DNA from: Astrocystis sublimbata
Lineage: Eukaryota; Ascomycota; Sordariomycetes; Xylariales; Xylariaceae
Reading direction: 5' to 3'
DNA: 64,000 nt
Assembly (NCBI GenBank): GCA_022453515.1
Contig: JAJNNY010000040.1
Coordinates: 248,001 to 312,000, forward strand
Each line of letters opens with the position of its first letter. The stretch's first letter is position 1. The position numbers were made by a program, and so were the translations under genes. Below are positions 22,391-34,001 of the stretch, piece after piece. The notes beneath the pieces were generated by a model that saw only the letters and a list, made by a program, of their open reading frames with translations, ran no database searches and had not been told where the DNA came from.

Positions 22391-25300
22391 ATGGCCACTC
22401 TCGTCAACACCAATCCCGCCAACGACGAAGCTTTGCCCACACCCAAGCAGATCCGCTTCATTAACAACCAGGGCCAGCCACCGACAAAACGCAGGAGAAT
22501 CAACGCCGCATGTCTCACCTGTCGCAAGCGGAAGACGCGGTGCGCCGGCGAGCACCCAACATGCTCGACCTGTGACAGGAATGGCCACGTCTGCCTGGGC
22601 TACTCCGACGCCATCGAGAAGCGGAAAGATGTACCTGGTCGACCTGCCGGTTCGGGCCTCGACGGCACACAAGGCGACCAGGCTGACGAAGCTGACGATT
22701 ACCTCGACACAGACGCAGACAATGACGCCGACATAAAACCACGCAGGGACCATCGGAACGGGGGCAGGCACTCAGACACTGTGGACGGGGGCTCCGTCAT
22801 CTCGAGTCGTACTTCCGTCACGCCTCAAGATTACGTCCAAGACTACGCTACACCCGCCAGACCCGTCAAATCGGACTCGACGGACTGGGACGAGGCACAT
22901 TCGTCTTCCAAGTCAACGCCGCGTCGCGAGCCTGTGGGGTCGAGAGCCCCTACCCTTCGCCAGTCGTCCTTCTCGACCGACGACGGCCGCAGCCCCAGCG
23001 GCCGATCCCCCGTGGTACATCACAACGATAGCGGCCACCGGGTTCCCTATTTCCGCTATTTCGGCCCTACCGCCATCGTCCCCGGCTTCAAGCAGATGGT
23101 CGTCAAGGTGCGTGGCCGACGGCGCAGCTCTATATCCGCTACCTCTCCCAGCACCGGTTCGATACAGGCCGGCCTCCTATCGACCTCAGCACCCGACATC
23201 GACCTCGGCAACATCGAGGACATTCCCTTTTACGACATCAACGACCCCAACCCCGTGCATCCCATGATCCTCAACCTCGTCGAGACCTTCTTCCTCCGTC
23301 TCGGCAGCAACTATCCCTTCCTCCGCCGTCAGAAATTCCCACTTCTTGTGAAAGAGAAGCGGGTCGAGCCCATCTTAGTCGACGCCGTCTGCGCCTTAGC
23401 TGCACGGTTTTCTGACATCAACCTATTCCAGAAATGGAACGACTCAAAAGTCGCCAAGTCCGAGTATGGCCAAGCGTATGCCCAGCGTGCAAAGGCAGCT
23501 ACCGTGGACACTTTTGCCTGTCCATCAGTTGCCGCCGTCCAGGCATGTTTGCTGATGGCGTATGACGGCTTTGGTGCCGACCAGGACAGTGCACTTTGGA
23601 TGTATCTGGGTATTGCCATCCGCATGGCCGTCGACTTGGGTCTTCCGAGGGAAGATGGCGTCAAATACCATGGCATCGAAGACCAATGGGTGAAACGCTG
23701 GCATGAAAAGCAACCTGAGGCCTCGGCCCCCGGAAGCCGCCAGGACGCTGGCTTGCCCACTTTAACTCCTGGGGAACAAAAGGAAATCGAGCAGGAGCGT
23801 ATCGACACCTTCTGGGCTGTATTTTTTCTTGATAGAGCAATCTCGTCTGGCACCGGACGGCCGGTCACGCTCCGGGACGAGGACTTCGACCTGAATTTAC
23901 CAAGATCATCTCTCGTGCCATCGTCGGTGTACCCCAACCCCTATGCCGCACTCCTTCACATCATACATCTGTACGGCCGCGTATCCGATGTCCTGAACAA
24001 CATAAGACAACCGCGAGACTTGACAAAGGACAAGTTACACAGGCTTGTTGTGATGGAGAACGAACTAACGAAGCTGCATCAAAAGATGGATTCACGTCTA
24101 CGATTTGACGCTAACAACTTCCAGGCGCATGTGAAGAAGGGGAACGGGACAACTTTTATCTTACTCCACTTTTGGTTCCATGCCTTGATCATCGTGCTCC
24201 ATCAGCCGACGCTTCTCACATCTCAAGGCACCATCGATCGCAAGCATCAGTTGAAAGCCCACAGCCGAGAGCTTTCGATGTCAAGCGCCAAGACGATAGC
24301 CGATATTCTGGCTTTTGCTGAATTATTAGACCCACGATGCTTCATCGGTAACCCTTTCACATCACAACCTATTTACATCGCTGCATGCGCTTTTCTTATC
24401 GAGTCTAAGGCCAACTCGTCGCAGCCAGACTCAAGAAATCCTTCACCGTCGTCGGGCCAGAAAAATACAGCGCCCAAATCAGCGGCCCAAGTGGCTCAGA
24501 ATAATTCGTCATCCAATGCTTCGTCAAAGCATTTACTCTTGGCATCTGCGGCTCTTCAGAACTACCAACTGTGTTATAAAGCCCTCAAGCAGATGCATGC
24601 ATATTGGGGCGGGGTCCGCTACATCCTCAATGTCCTAGACCAGAAGTCCCACGGCGAATGGGACTGCGAGACATTTACTACAGAAGAGTATGAAAGTACG
24701 AAGCGGATGAAACAGGACAGTCTTTCGCAGAAGTTTGCAAAGAACTACGAATTCCCTAGCTCACCCATGCCCGAGAGTGGCCCGCCGCTTGCATGGTCTC
24801 TCACGGGCACGACAAACTCGCCCAACTCTAGCCTCACCTTGTTCTTCCAGAATCCCGTAAATGCCGCAATGGGAGCGGCGCAACATGCGCCGCAGCCGCA
24901 CCAACAGATGCTCCAACCCCAACCAGTCCCCCATTCGAGCCCCGCCTCCGCGCCTACACCGCCTGGTAATATGATCTATGACCCTATTCGCCAGAGCCTC
25001 CCCGACACTTCCATGTACCCGCCTCCGCCTGCTTACCCTCAGCCTAACACGTCAGCTCTGCGAGACTCGGTGCGGGTCCCACCTTCTGCGGCGCGCAATC
25101 ATTCTCAGCTGAGATACGAAAGTCTTAATCAGGATGACGCTTCGTCTAAACCGGACGGCAAAATGCCCATGAATGCTGTGACTTCGCAGGGACCGACGAA
25201 CATGTCCGTCGTGCCATACGCAGTAGCGAATGCGCAAACCTCTTCCGGTTACGATCAACCGGGCTACCTCTCCGGCTCACCATCCAGTGCGCAAAGCCCT

Positions 25301-25594
25301 ACGTTTGGCGGCAACGGGCATGCTACACTGGTCAACTCCGGCTTCGGTGGCGATGCTGGGGGCCCGTCGACGTTCGCCTCGAGCGGGAGTGGGCTTGCGG
25401 CGAGCGGATACTCGTATGTGGGCGCGCCTGGCGGCGGTGGGGGCTCAGGTGACTTGCATCTGCTCACATACGATAACGAGACGGATATCGGACAACATCT
25501 GGCAAGCTTCGAACATACCGAGATGATGTCCTGGTTTGGGGATTACTTCCCTAATGATGTTTTTGGGTTATATGCGGGTGACGGAGGAATGTGA
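22391..25594 (+). CDS. Zn2Cys6 transcription factor, 1067 aa, intronless
   Basis: A single uninterrupted exon encodes 1067 residues. The zinc cluster is at residues 41-68 (Cys 41, 44, 51, 58, 61, 68), preceded by a basic KRRR stretch. A conserved 'PYFRYFGPTAIVPGF' block near residue 220 and a full fungal-specific transcription-factor domain (about residues 290-620) follow. That domain includes 'LVDAVCALAARFS' and 'FWAVFFLDRAISSGTGRP'. The C-terminal third is Pro/Ser/Gly-rich and probably an activation region. The extent of the conserved blocks suggests an old, conserved regulator rather than a cluster-specific one. I cannot name its target. The start follows a long C-rich leader and is the first ATG of the frame. 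Confidence 0.9.
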   Translation: MATLVNTNPANDEALPTPKQIRFINNQGQPPTKRRRINAACLTCRKRKTRCAGEHPTCSTCDRNGHVCLGYSDAIEKRKDVPGRPAGSGLDGTQGDQADEADDYLDTDADNDADIKPRRDHRNGGRHSDTVDGGSVISSRTSVTPQDYVQDYATPARPVKSDSTDWDEAHSSSKSTPRREPVGSRAPTLRQSSFSTDDGRSPSGRSPVVHHNDSGHRVPYFRYFGPTAIVPGFKQMVVKVRGRRRSSISATSPSTGSIQAGLLSTSAPDIDLGNIEDIPFYDINDPNPVHPMILNLVETFFLRLGSNYPFLRRQKFPLLVKEKRVEPILVDAVCALAARFSDINLFQKWNDSKVAKSEYGQAYAQRAKAATVDTFACPSVAAVQACLLMAYDGFGADQDSALWMYLGIAIRMAVDLGLPREDGVKYHGIEDQWVKRWHEKQPEASAPGSRQDAGLPTLTPGEQKEIEQERIDTFWAVFFLDRAISSGTGRPVTLRDEDFDLNLPRSSLVPSSVYPNPYAALLHIIHLYGRVSDVLNNIRQPRDLTKDKLHRLVVMENELTKLHQKMDSRLRFDANNFQAHVKKGNGTTFILLHFWFHALIIVLHQPTLLTSQGTIDRKHQLKAHSRELSMSSAKTIADILAFAELLDPRCFIGNPFTSQPIYIAACAFLIESKANSSQPDSRNPSPSSGQKNTAPKSAAQVAQNNSSSNASSKHLLLASAALQNYQLCYKALKQMHAYWGGVRYILNVLDQKSHGEWDCETFTTEEYESTKRMKQDSLSQKFAKNYEFPSSPMPESGPPLAWSLTGTTNSPNSSLTLFFQNPVNAAMGAAQHAPQPHQQMLQPQPVPHSSPASAPTPPGNMIYDPIRQSLPDTSMYPPPPAYPQPNTSALRDSVRVPPSAARNHSQLRYESLNQDDASSKPDGKMPMNAVTSQGPTNMSVVPYAVANAQTSSGYDQPGYLSGSPSSAQSPTFGGNGHATLVNSGFGGDAGGPSTFASSGSGLAASGYSYVGAPGGGGGSGDLHLLTYDNETDIGQHLASFEHTEMMSWFGDYFPNDVFGLYAGDGGM

Positions 25595-26859
25595 TGAAGC
25601 AGCGGCTATGTTTACACGCGGAAACTAGGCGAATATTGAACAGCGTCTCACGAGCCTCGAGTCTTAAACATACAGAGATGACTGGTCTGGACCTAGGGTC
25701 ATCGTCTTGATCACGCTTTTTGGATTATATGCGGAGGTCGAATGCGGGGTGCGATATCGTGAGCCAGCATCATATTATGAGCCAGCTTTTTATCATTCCA
25801 CAACCCCTGCTTCTCATGAAGGCCTGCTTGCATGAAGTGAGCGAGCAAACCATTTAAAGGCAAGGGATGTATAACGGTCGGTCATTTCCTCGGCGTCGGG
25901 CACTTTTTGTACTTTTTCTGCGATTTCTTGTATATTTGGATGCGATTTCTGCGGGATGGACGGAACCGCTCTTGTTATGAGCAACATACACACCTTGGGA
26001 GGTACAGTACGGCCACGAGCCAGATACTCCACCCTGGGCGACGGACATATTCACGTCTCCCAGTCACTTCATTTGTTTTTTTTGATTTGATACCCCCTCT
26101 TGCAGGCATTGTCAGGCGAATCTTTTTTGTTGGGTCGGGTCATGTTTATTATTTGAATTGAAAGAGCGAGGGAGTCCTGAGTATACATATTAAGGGACAT
26201 TGATTGGTATGACGGGAATGGGTTAGGTTTGAGCATTCCTCGGCGCATACACGGCTTCTAGGTCGTATCGGAGTCGGGTTTGTTTGGGATGGGACAGGAT
26301 GGGACAGGACAGGGCATAAAAGCACAGGAAGGGAACTTAGGTACCTTGGGAGTTTGAGGGGCTTCGCTTCTTCTTTGTTGCTTTCCTTGATACTGGTAGT
26401 GGTACGACTTGCTGCTGCATAAGTACCTAGAGGAGGTAAGCAGGAAATAAGTAAAGTAGTATATGATCATGATCAGATTAGGCACCGGAGGTTAGGAGTA
26501 GGTGCTGGGTGTGTTGGTACCTTTATACAATGACTACCTATGTGCCGATCTATTATTGGTTTTTTTGATGTGTGGCGTTTTTGATGTGAATGGCGGTCTT
26601 TGGGGCTCTATAGGTTGATATTTGTTCGGATATTACAGAGCGACGTTATTGGTAGGTGTTTATATATCTCGTGATGTAAAGTGGTTAAGTAGGTAGCTAG
26701 TGTATATGCTGAGACCTTGGTTGAAGTCATCGCGAGTCTCGAAGACTATGTTGGTGCAGGTAAGCCTCCCCTTTCTGATAATCTTGACATCGTTTCAATT
26801 CGGCACATCCCGTCCCGTCCCAACAGCTGTCGCGACTCACGATATTACTTTACTTTACT
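25595..26859. other. Intergenic between convergent genes
   Basis: 3' flanks of the 1067-aa regulator and of the P450. Contains GTACCTAGG-type short repeats (26340, 26425) and, at its end, a TTACT pentanucleotide repeat that runs into the P450 stop codon. No gene seen. Confidence 0.5.
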
Positions 26860-26870
26860 TTACTTTACTT
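26845..26870. repeat. TTACT pentanucleotide microsatellite
   Basis: About five copies of TTACT, overlapping the last codons and stop codon of the P450 gene. On the coding strand it reads AAGTA repeats, so slippage here would change the C-terminus of the P450. Confidence 0.85.
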
Positions 26871-29104
26871 CGCTCACCCAAACCTTGAACTCCCGCGGCT
26901 TCACAAACCACCAGGCCCGCGTGTCCCATTGCTGCTGCTGCTGGTTGTCTGCGAGGTCAAGGTGGAGGTGGAAGTCGAAATCGAAATCGCGCACCAGGCG
27001 CGGTATCAGCTTGCTGATCTCCAGCGTCGAGATGTGTCGGCCGATGCAGGTGCGGGAGCCTAGGCCGAACTAGGTACCGACGATGCTGTTTCAGCGAGAC
27101 TCTCGATATAAATGGGGATAGGTTTCGGTAGGTAGGTAGACAGGTTAGGTCAGGGAAAGTAGGTAGGTACTTACAGGTATCCATTGCCGATTCATAGCAG
27201 CCAGCTTCTCGGCGTCCTCGATGAGCCACCGCTCAGGCCTGAAGTCGTCGGCGTCGGCGCCGAAGATCTCGGTGTTTCTGTGCGTGACCCAGGTGTTTAC
27301 GCCGACGATTGTCTGTCATTCACAAGTCAGCCCCCCCCTTTTTATAATAAGCGTCCGCCAAAATTTAAACACTCACACCACTCGGGAAGAACCTCCCACA
27401 AAGCACCGCGCCGCCCGCAGGGACCACGCGCTCCATAGGCAGACCGCCGGCGGGATGCACGCGCATGGCTTCTTTGATAACGGCCTGGAGATACGGCATC
27501 TGCTGCGACTCCTTGAAGCTGATGCGTGCGGGGTCGGAGAATAACTCGCTTGCTTGGAACGATGTGATCTCGTCGCGGAGTTTGGACATGCAGGCTGGGT
27601 GCTGCAGGAGCTGGTAGAGGATGGCGCATAGGGTGATGCCCGTCGTGTCGGAGCCGGCGCTGATGTTTGTTGCTAGGCCGCTTAGCTGTGTCGAGGGGGT
27701 TAGTGGTTGTTTATTATAGTACTGTGTAAGGAAAATGCGCGTGAAAGGGGGTTGGTTTGCGGGTGCCTGAGGTCAGGAGCACTAAGTAGATACCCGTTAG
27801 GGTATTCTATGCTCCCAAGACTTGCTGGGAAGGGGAAAGAACGACTCCAGCCATCAAGAATACATACGACGAGCTGCATGGGGAATTTCTCCGCGTCTTG
27901 CTCATGTTTCGCCAGGAACTTCATGGCGAACGGCTCGGCCACCTCCCTACCGCTCTCTCGGTCATCCCCATCCACTCCCTGCCTCTTATCATTCCTCCTC
28001 TTCTCCCGCATCTCCTCAATACCAGTCCTTGCCAACCCCGCGACCCTCGCCCGCCCAGCCGCCAAGTCCCCACGAAAGAATTTCAAAAGCGCGAACGCGA
28101 CGCGGTGGAACTGCACATACACGCCCACCACGACGCCGTACAGCAGCTGGCTCTCGATCGCCTTTTGAATTTCCTGTGTCGCCTTTCCAGATTCAGATTC
28201 AGGATCGCCGGACGAATGATCTAGAGACCCAAGGCGCTTCCCGTAGGTGATTTGCGCAATGACGTCCAGGGCGTAGCATTGGAGCCAGTGGCTCATATCT
28301 ACCGGCCCCTTCCCCTTCCCCTTCCCCCTTTCCTCTCTCTCTCCCTTGCTCCTCCCTTCTTCTCTGACCTCTCTACCCGGAAAATCACCGCTAAGATTGT
28401 TGGTGCTCATCTCCCTAAGCCTTAACACCAGCAAATCAACGCAAGCATCGACATACGGCTCGTAGGACACGAGCGATGTCATGCTGTACGTGCTCTGCAG
28501 CTGGCGGCGCGTGGCGGCGTGTCGCGGGATCGAGCGGTCGGCGAATAGGTTCGGGATCGCCTTCCCCGGAGGAGCCCATGCGGTGTACCACGATGACTTG
28601 GCGAACTTGCTCCCTGGCCCGTAGATGGCGTGCAGGGCTTGGTCGGATCCGTCCAGGCTGTAGCGGTACGGGCCGTAGCGGATTATGGGGCCTGGGATTG
28701 TTTAGATTAGATTATATTAGGGATTGGGATGTGTTCATGTTTTCTTGTGCTGTAGTGGTAGGTTTGGTGTTGTGTAGGTAGGTGTGGGAGTACATATGAA
28801 GGCTTAACAGCTTTGAGTGAGGCTTGAGTGAAGATGCCGCTGCTGCTTGAAAGGGGGGAGTTGTGAGATAGGGAAGGGAAAATCATAACATGCCGTATCT
28901 CCGGTGTAGTTCTATGTTGCGCGCTTCCCAGTGGCCTCTTACTACGTGCCAGAGATACCACAAGTCGGTGAAGCGTGCGAGGAAAGGGCCGGGTACGGAG
29001 CGTAAAGGTGTGAAAACGCGGGTGATGAGAAGATATGTGAGAGTTATGAAGGTTAGGATGTATGATATGGTGATTGGGATGTTGTAGTCTGTCATGGTGA
29101 GCAT
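26860..29104 (-). CDS. Cytochrome P450 monooxygenase (pisatin-demethylase-like)
   Basis: Heme-thiolate monooxygenase, ER-anchored by an N-terminal helix (residues 7-28). Five exons (29104-28894, 28691-27868, 27685-27377, 27312-27175, 27069-26860) give 563 residues. The hallmarks are all present: the AGSDTT oxygen-binding motif (residues 355-360), the ExxR pair (Glu417, Arg420), the FRPERW motif (472-477) and the heme loop FGLGSRTCIG with Cys502. The N-terminal 'VPGPFLARFTDLW' matches fungal P450s annotated as pisatin-demethylase-like. The first intron keeps the frame only if spliced as GC-AG (donor GCATGT at 28893). A Lys/Glu/Gly-rich insert encoded by a CCCCTT repeat near 28305-28335 lengthens the region before the 'MSHWLQCYALDVI' helix. 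The substrate is unknown. It is not close enough to other pathway genes to define a cluster. Confidence 0.88.
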
Positions 29105-31098
29105 TTCGCTTATGTGATATTCGGATGGATTTCGGGATGGGTTTTGAGAAGGGTTGTAATTCCGTAGATGAAGCTATCTATGTAAGATGCAATTTATAAT
29201 GCAAATGGACTATATACGAGTGGTATTGTGCATATATGAATTGGGAAGAGCATGAATACTCTGCTGGTGAGAGTCTAGCAATCGTAGCACTTCTGGGCTG
29301 ATATGGAGGGTGATTAAGTAATTACTTGGGTTGGTCTCTCGTCTAGTCTATACTAGATTTGAACATTTTTCCCTTTGATCAGTATAGTATATATGTAAAT
29401 GTGTATCCGATAACTGGTGTTCGCATTACTACCTAGGTACCTAATCGTTGCTCTTTACCAAAAACGAAGATTGTTCCACCGGGGCTTTTTCTATGTCCCT
29501 TGTCACTGGCAAGGGACGGACATTGAGTACGAAGTTAGACGAATGCGATGTCTGCCTATCATCACAATCCCCACACCTCTTCTGCATCTGTGTTGGCTAT
29601 CGCTGCACATTTTCACATTTCTACCTGCGGATCAAGAAGTACCCGACGCATAACATCGTCATCTGCTTGTAAAAATCGAGAGAAGCCTGATGTATTGCCC
29701 ATTTTGGTCAACTATCTGTGTATGTCCGCGTGAATCACAGTTACAACAAACAGCATCACAGTTCTGTCCCGGTTTCAGTCGGACGATGGTTGTGCCGTAC
29801 ATCGAAAAGTTGCCACCCGAACCCACGTACTTCAAAGGCTCCTGGAGTGGTGCACATAAATCGCAAAAATTCTATTGTAAGGTTAATACAATTCTCAAGC
29901 CTTTGTAGATACCCCAGGTGTTCTGTAGCTTCTCATTAACGCTGATACGATTGTGGTAACTCATGCTCAACATTTACTTCTTATATATTCACACAAAATC
30001 ACAGCATGCCATTCCGGGAGACGATGGTGTCTTGTTCAACCGGAGTGAATTTTTGTCCAAACAAGCTTCTGACACTGCGGGTGTGCAACCAGGATCACCG
30101 GAAAGTCCGGGGGTGACGGGTCCGGTACGACAGGGGGGTTGCGGAGATAAGGTATACAAATATAGGACCGGGGGAGCGTTTGGATATTTCCGGGCATCCT
30201 ATAGAACGGTTTGACAGCTGCATAGGCCGCCCAGATAGGCAATTGTTGAACCAGGACCTTGGGAGTTCCCCCGGTTTCCGCTCATTTCCCCGAATGGAAC
30301 CTTGAAAATGTATTGTTCGGCAGTAAGGCCAAGTTCGCCGGGACAGTTATGTATGTAGCATGGGGTTATTGTTTAGACAGTGTGTTTATGACGTCTATGA
30401 GGGCTGGAATCCTGTCGGATTCCCCTGAAGTGTGATGATGGATGGTATAGAGGTATGCGGATTTGCGATGGGAAGAGGCCGCTAGGTCGACTTTTCGCTT
30501 TGTTAGAAAGCAGTCCCATATATATAATGAGATATACAAACTACACCTTGAAGAGGCAGCCAGGGTACGACTAAAGGGTGTGCAGTCACGTAAGTATCCG
30601 AGTGCCGAACCACGGTACCGTTAAGGAGTACCTGCTGCACTGCGGTGCTTTTTTTAAAGAACCGACGTAGGAGCGGAGATGTGAACATTTCCCTGATTTG
30701 GGCACCTTGCTCAAGTGTAACTACCGAACGTTTTGATTCGCTTTTCGTTGGCAATAATACGATAATACACCATGATAAGGCGTCGTTTTCTGCTGTAATC
30801 TGCTGTAATCTGCTGTAATCTGCTGTAATCTGCTGTAATCTGCTGTGATCTGCTGTGATCTGCTGTGATCTGCTGTGACTTGCTGTATATACCTAGATAA
30901 TTACCTATCAGGTAGGTATATAGCTTACTTCGGCTGGCTTGGTGAGAGCCACCTTTTCTCTTACACACTCTACAGAATACAGTCAATTCTGCCTTCGTTT
31001 GTAGCGCCTTTGACCCTGCAAGAAATATGCAGTCTTGCTTTGGCTTCTGCTACCTCCATCGGCTTTGAATCGGGCAACTAGAAGCCTCAATTCCAATA
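29105..31098. other. Intergenic with 10-bp tandem repeat
   Basis: About 2 kb holding the P450 promoter and the 3' flank of the subtilase gene. Apart from the tandem repeat at 30791 there is no supportable feature. Open frames are short and lack motifs. Confidence 0.45.
30791..30888. repeat. 10-bp tandem repeat array
   Basis: Five perfect copies of TGCTGTAATC, three of TGCTGTGATC, then two diverged copies, all in register. The A-to-G variant is confined to the second half, which is typical of stepwise array expansion. Confidence 0.95.
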
Positions 31099-34001
31099 TC
31101 ATCGAACGTCATGGCACAGCTTCCTCACCAAGTCACGCAGCTCCTCCATCATCTTGACCCTGTCTTCCTGCCTGCCATTACTCTTCTTGGCTAGATCCAT
31201 GATGTTTTTCGTTGCCGATTCAAACCTGTTCCACACCTCGAGGTACTTATCTTCCGCCTTGTTGATCCCGATATTGTCGAAAGCCTGTTTCATGTTGTGT
31301 CTAGATTGCAGAGCAGCGACGAACTCGGTGAACTCTTTCGCGGCCGAAGTCCCGCCCTCCTGCGTCGCCTTGGTGTAGTACTCCCTCATCACCGCGGCGC
31401 AATACATGATGAGAGACGCTAGTCCGGCAGCCAGAGCCGTGCTAATTGATGATCCGTCGTGAGCCTTTGGCAACACGGACTCCCGGGGATCGGAGTCCTC
31501 AAACACCTGCATTCCAGGCAGGAAGTAGTCTATCTTTTCCTTATCCTCAATGTCAGGAGCCGACTGGCCATATCGGAGCGCGGCACCGATGCGGAACATG
31601 GATGTCGGTGCGCTCTTGTACGGCAAGGTGTCCTTGGCGTTCGTCCCATATTCATCGCTTGCTGAGCAGAATATCAGTATGTTGTTCTTCACTGCCTCGT
31701 CGATGGCCTTCTCGAGCTGGCGGATTGCGTCGCTATGTTCCCTCGTGCTCTTGCCGTCCACGGTCCATGATATCGAGATGACCTGCACTTGTCGTCTAAT
31801 GGCACCCATGATGGCCTTTGCCGCGCTTTCGGCAAATATGGTGCGGTGGCCGTCCCTCAGTCGTTTATTGTGTACTCTGAAAACCTCGAGTGAGACCCAG
31901 GGGTTGACGCGGGCAATCATGTTGGCCATGATTGTGCCGTGGCCATCGGACCGATGCCAAGGCATCTCGGAGCCACCGATCCGTGGGTAGTAGCTTAGAC
32001 CCACGGCCGTGACAATGTTGTTATAGGTATGGAGTCGAGTGTAGTCGATGCCGTCGTCTATCAAAGCTACCTAGTTGTGCGCCAGCATAGGCGACTTGTT
32101 GTCAGTGATGTTACAAGACCCAATAGAGGGGCTGATCCACGATCAGGCTTCGCGCGTACTTTTATTCTGCTAGGCTGCATGTTGATCTTCATATCGTTGA
32201 GCACCCCGTGTATGAGCACCAATGAGCTTCTGAACTTGTCCATTGTCTCGAGCCATTTGTGCTGTTGATTCGCTCTGGACTCGGTGTGGGCTGCGCCGCT
32301 GGTTACATCGCCCTGTTGTTCGTTGGCGGTCTGGTGAGCGGCCAGGCCTTTTAACCTCAAGATGACCTTCACGTCTTCCTTCTTCAGGCTAGTTCGAGAA
32401 GTTATATCGTTGATGAACAAGTCAATCATCTTGTGCATCTTTGCAATACTCTCGAGACCCTGTAGAAAGTAAGCCTTGCACAGACATTTGCGACAGTATG
32501 CCACCAACGAGGCTGTGTCAGGGGAAACATACCGGCGCTGCATGAAGTCTGATCTTTCTCAGTTGCGTCAGCCTGGGAATACCAGCGTCACTTCCCCAAC
32601 CTCTCAGCACGGTCTGGTTCCCGCTCCAGTACAGGTTTACCTGCTCGACATGTGGCGCGGCGAAAGCGATGACGTCCGGGCTCAGATCGGGCTTGCGCCA
32701 GTCCCTGGTAGAAAGGCAAGCGTGAGTACCTAGCATAATGGCGACATGGTTTGGGCGATGCTCACTTACCATGTCTCGACAAGTATCGCCCGACGTTTTT
32801 GATGACTCGATTCAGCTGAGACTCCGTTTTGTGATGGGGCAGGCTCTCGATCCCGAGACTGAAACGATTCTCGGCCCTGCAATGCAAGCTCAATGGCGGA
32901 ATCTGTATGTGAGGGCTCTTTCAAGTCGTCAACCTGCAAAGAGAGAATGCGTGTCACGCCGTAGGAGGCCAGCTTGTCGAACACCCTGACCAGGTCGGCG
33001 CGGCCCAGCTTGGGATTTTCCAGCGCGTGTGCTCCGTAACTCTTGACCTCGGGCTTTTTTAGGCTTGTACTGTCTTGGTCAAGATCTAGGCTAGGGATGC
33101 AGACGTAGGATTGGGTGCCCATGAAGCCGCCTGTTGACATGCGGTCTATCAGCGTGACGATGTCGTTGGCCCGACTGTGGCCCGAGGCATCGAAGTAGAG
33201 GTTTTGGACTGGTTGCAGTCAGTTAGGGGGGTCTAATTAGTTATCCACCCGACATACTGAAACCTAGGTCTTGGGATGCAGCTTTTTCACAGCAAGCACA
33301 ACGCAGGAGAATAAGGACAGCATGAATGATACCGTGAACATACCGGAAGCATCTTTGCCAAAAATTAGATTTCGAGCGTCCATGTCGGGCCGAGAGCGAA
33401 TGTAGTACAGGGTGAGATACTCCTGAATCTCGTTGTAGGCAGCGTGTGGGTTGGGCTTGGCCGCGCCGATGGTTGCTGTCTTTCCCGAGGTTGACGTGGG
33501 TGGTTTCAAGTCGTCACTTGCTGTTTTGGTGCCACTGACTACTTGCTTTTGTTGAATAGGCAGCGAGGGCATCCTCTTAAAATCGCCCTGGCGCATGTCT
33601 ATGGCTGATGGACCAAACGACAAGCGCCGTGAACCAGGGCCTTCGAGACCGCCTTTGGTCTTGTTTTTGCTGAGCTGCAAGTCGTGACCATCAATGACTT
33701 CTCTCGATTTCATCACAAAGTGATGGCCATCATTCAAGTCTTTCCACGTTGCCGAGCTCTCTCTGGGGCTCTCGATGTCCTTGAGGGGCGGCTGATGTTT
33801 GGATGCGGCCGACGAAGTTGCATGTTTCAAGTCCGTGATGCTGACTACGGTGCTTTCCCTTTTCCTATGCTTTCTTGCCTCACACTGGCGTCGAGTGCGT
33901 TGTCCATACAGAAGCGGTGACTCGTCTTTCGTGTTGAAAGCTTTATCCCCCTTCATGAACTCGTCACCCTTGTACACCATCTTTTTGAAAATTTCGATGT
34001 A

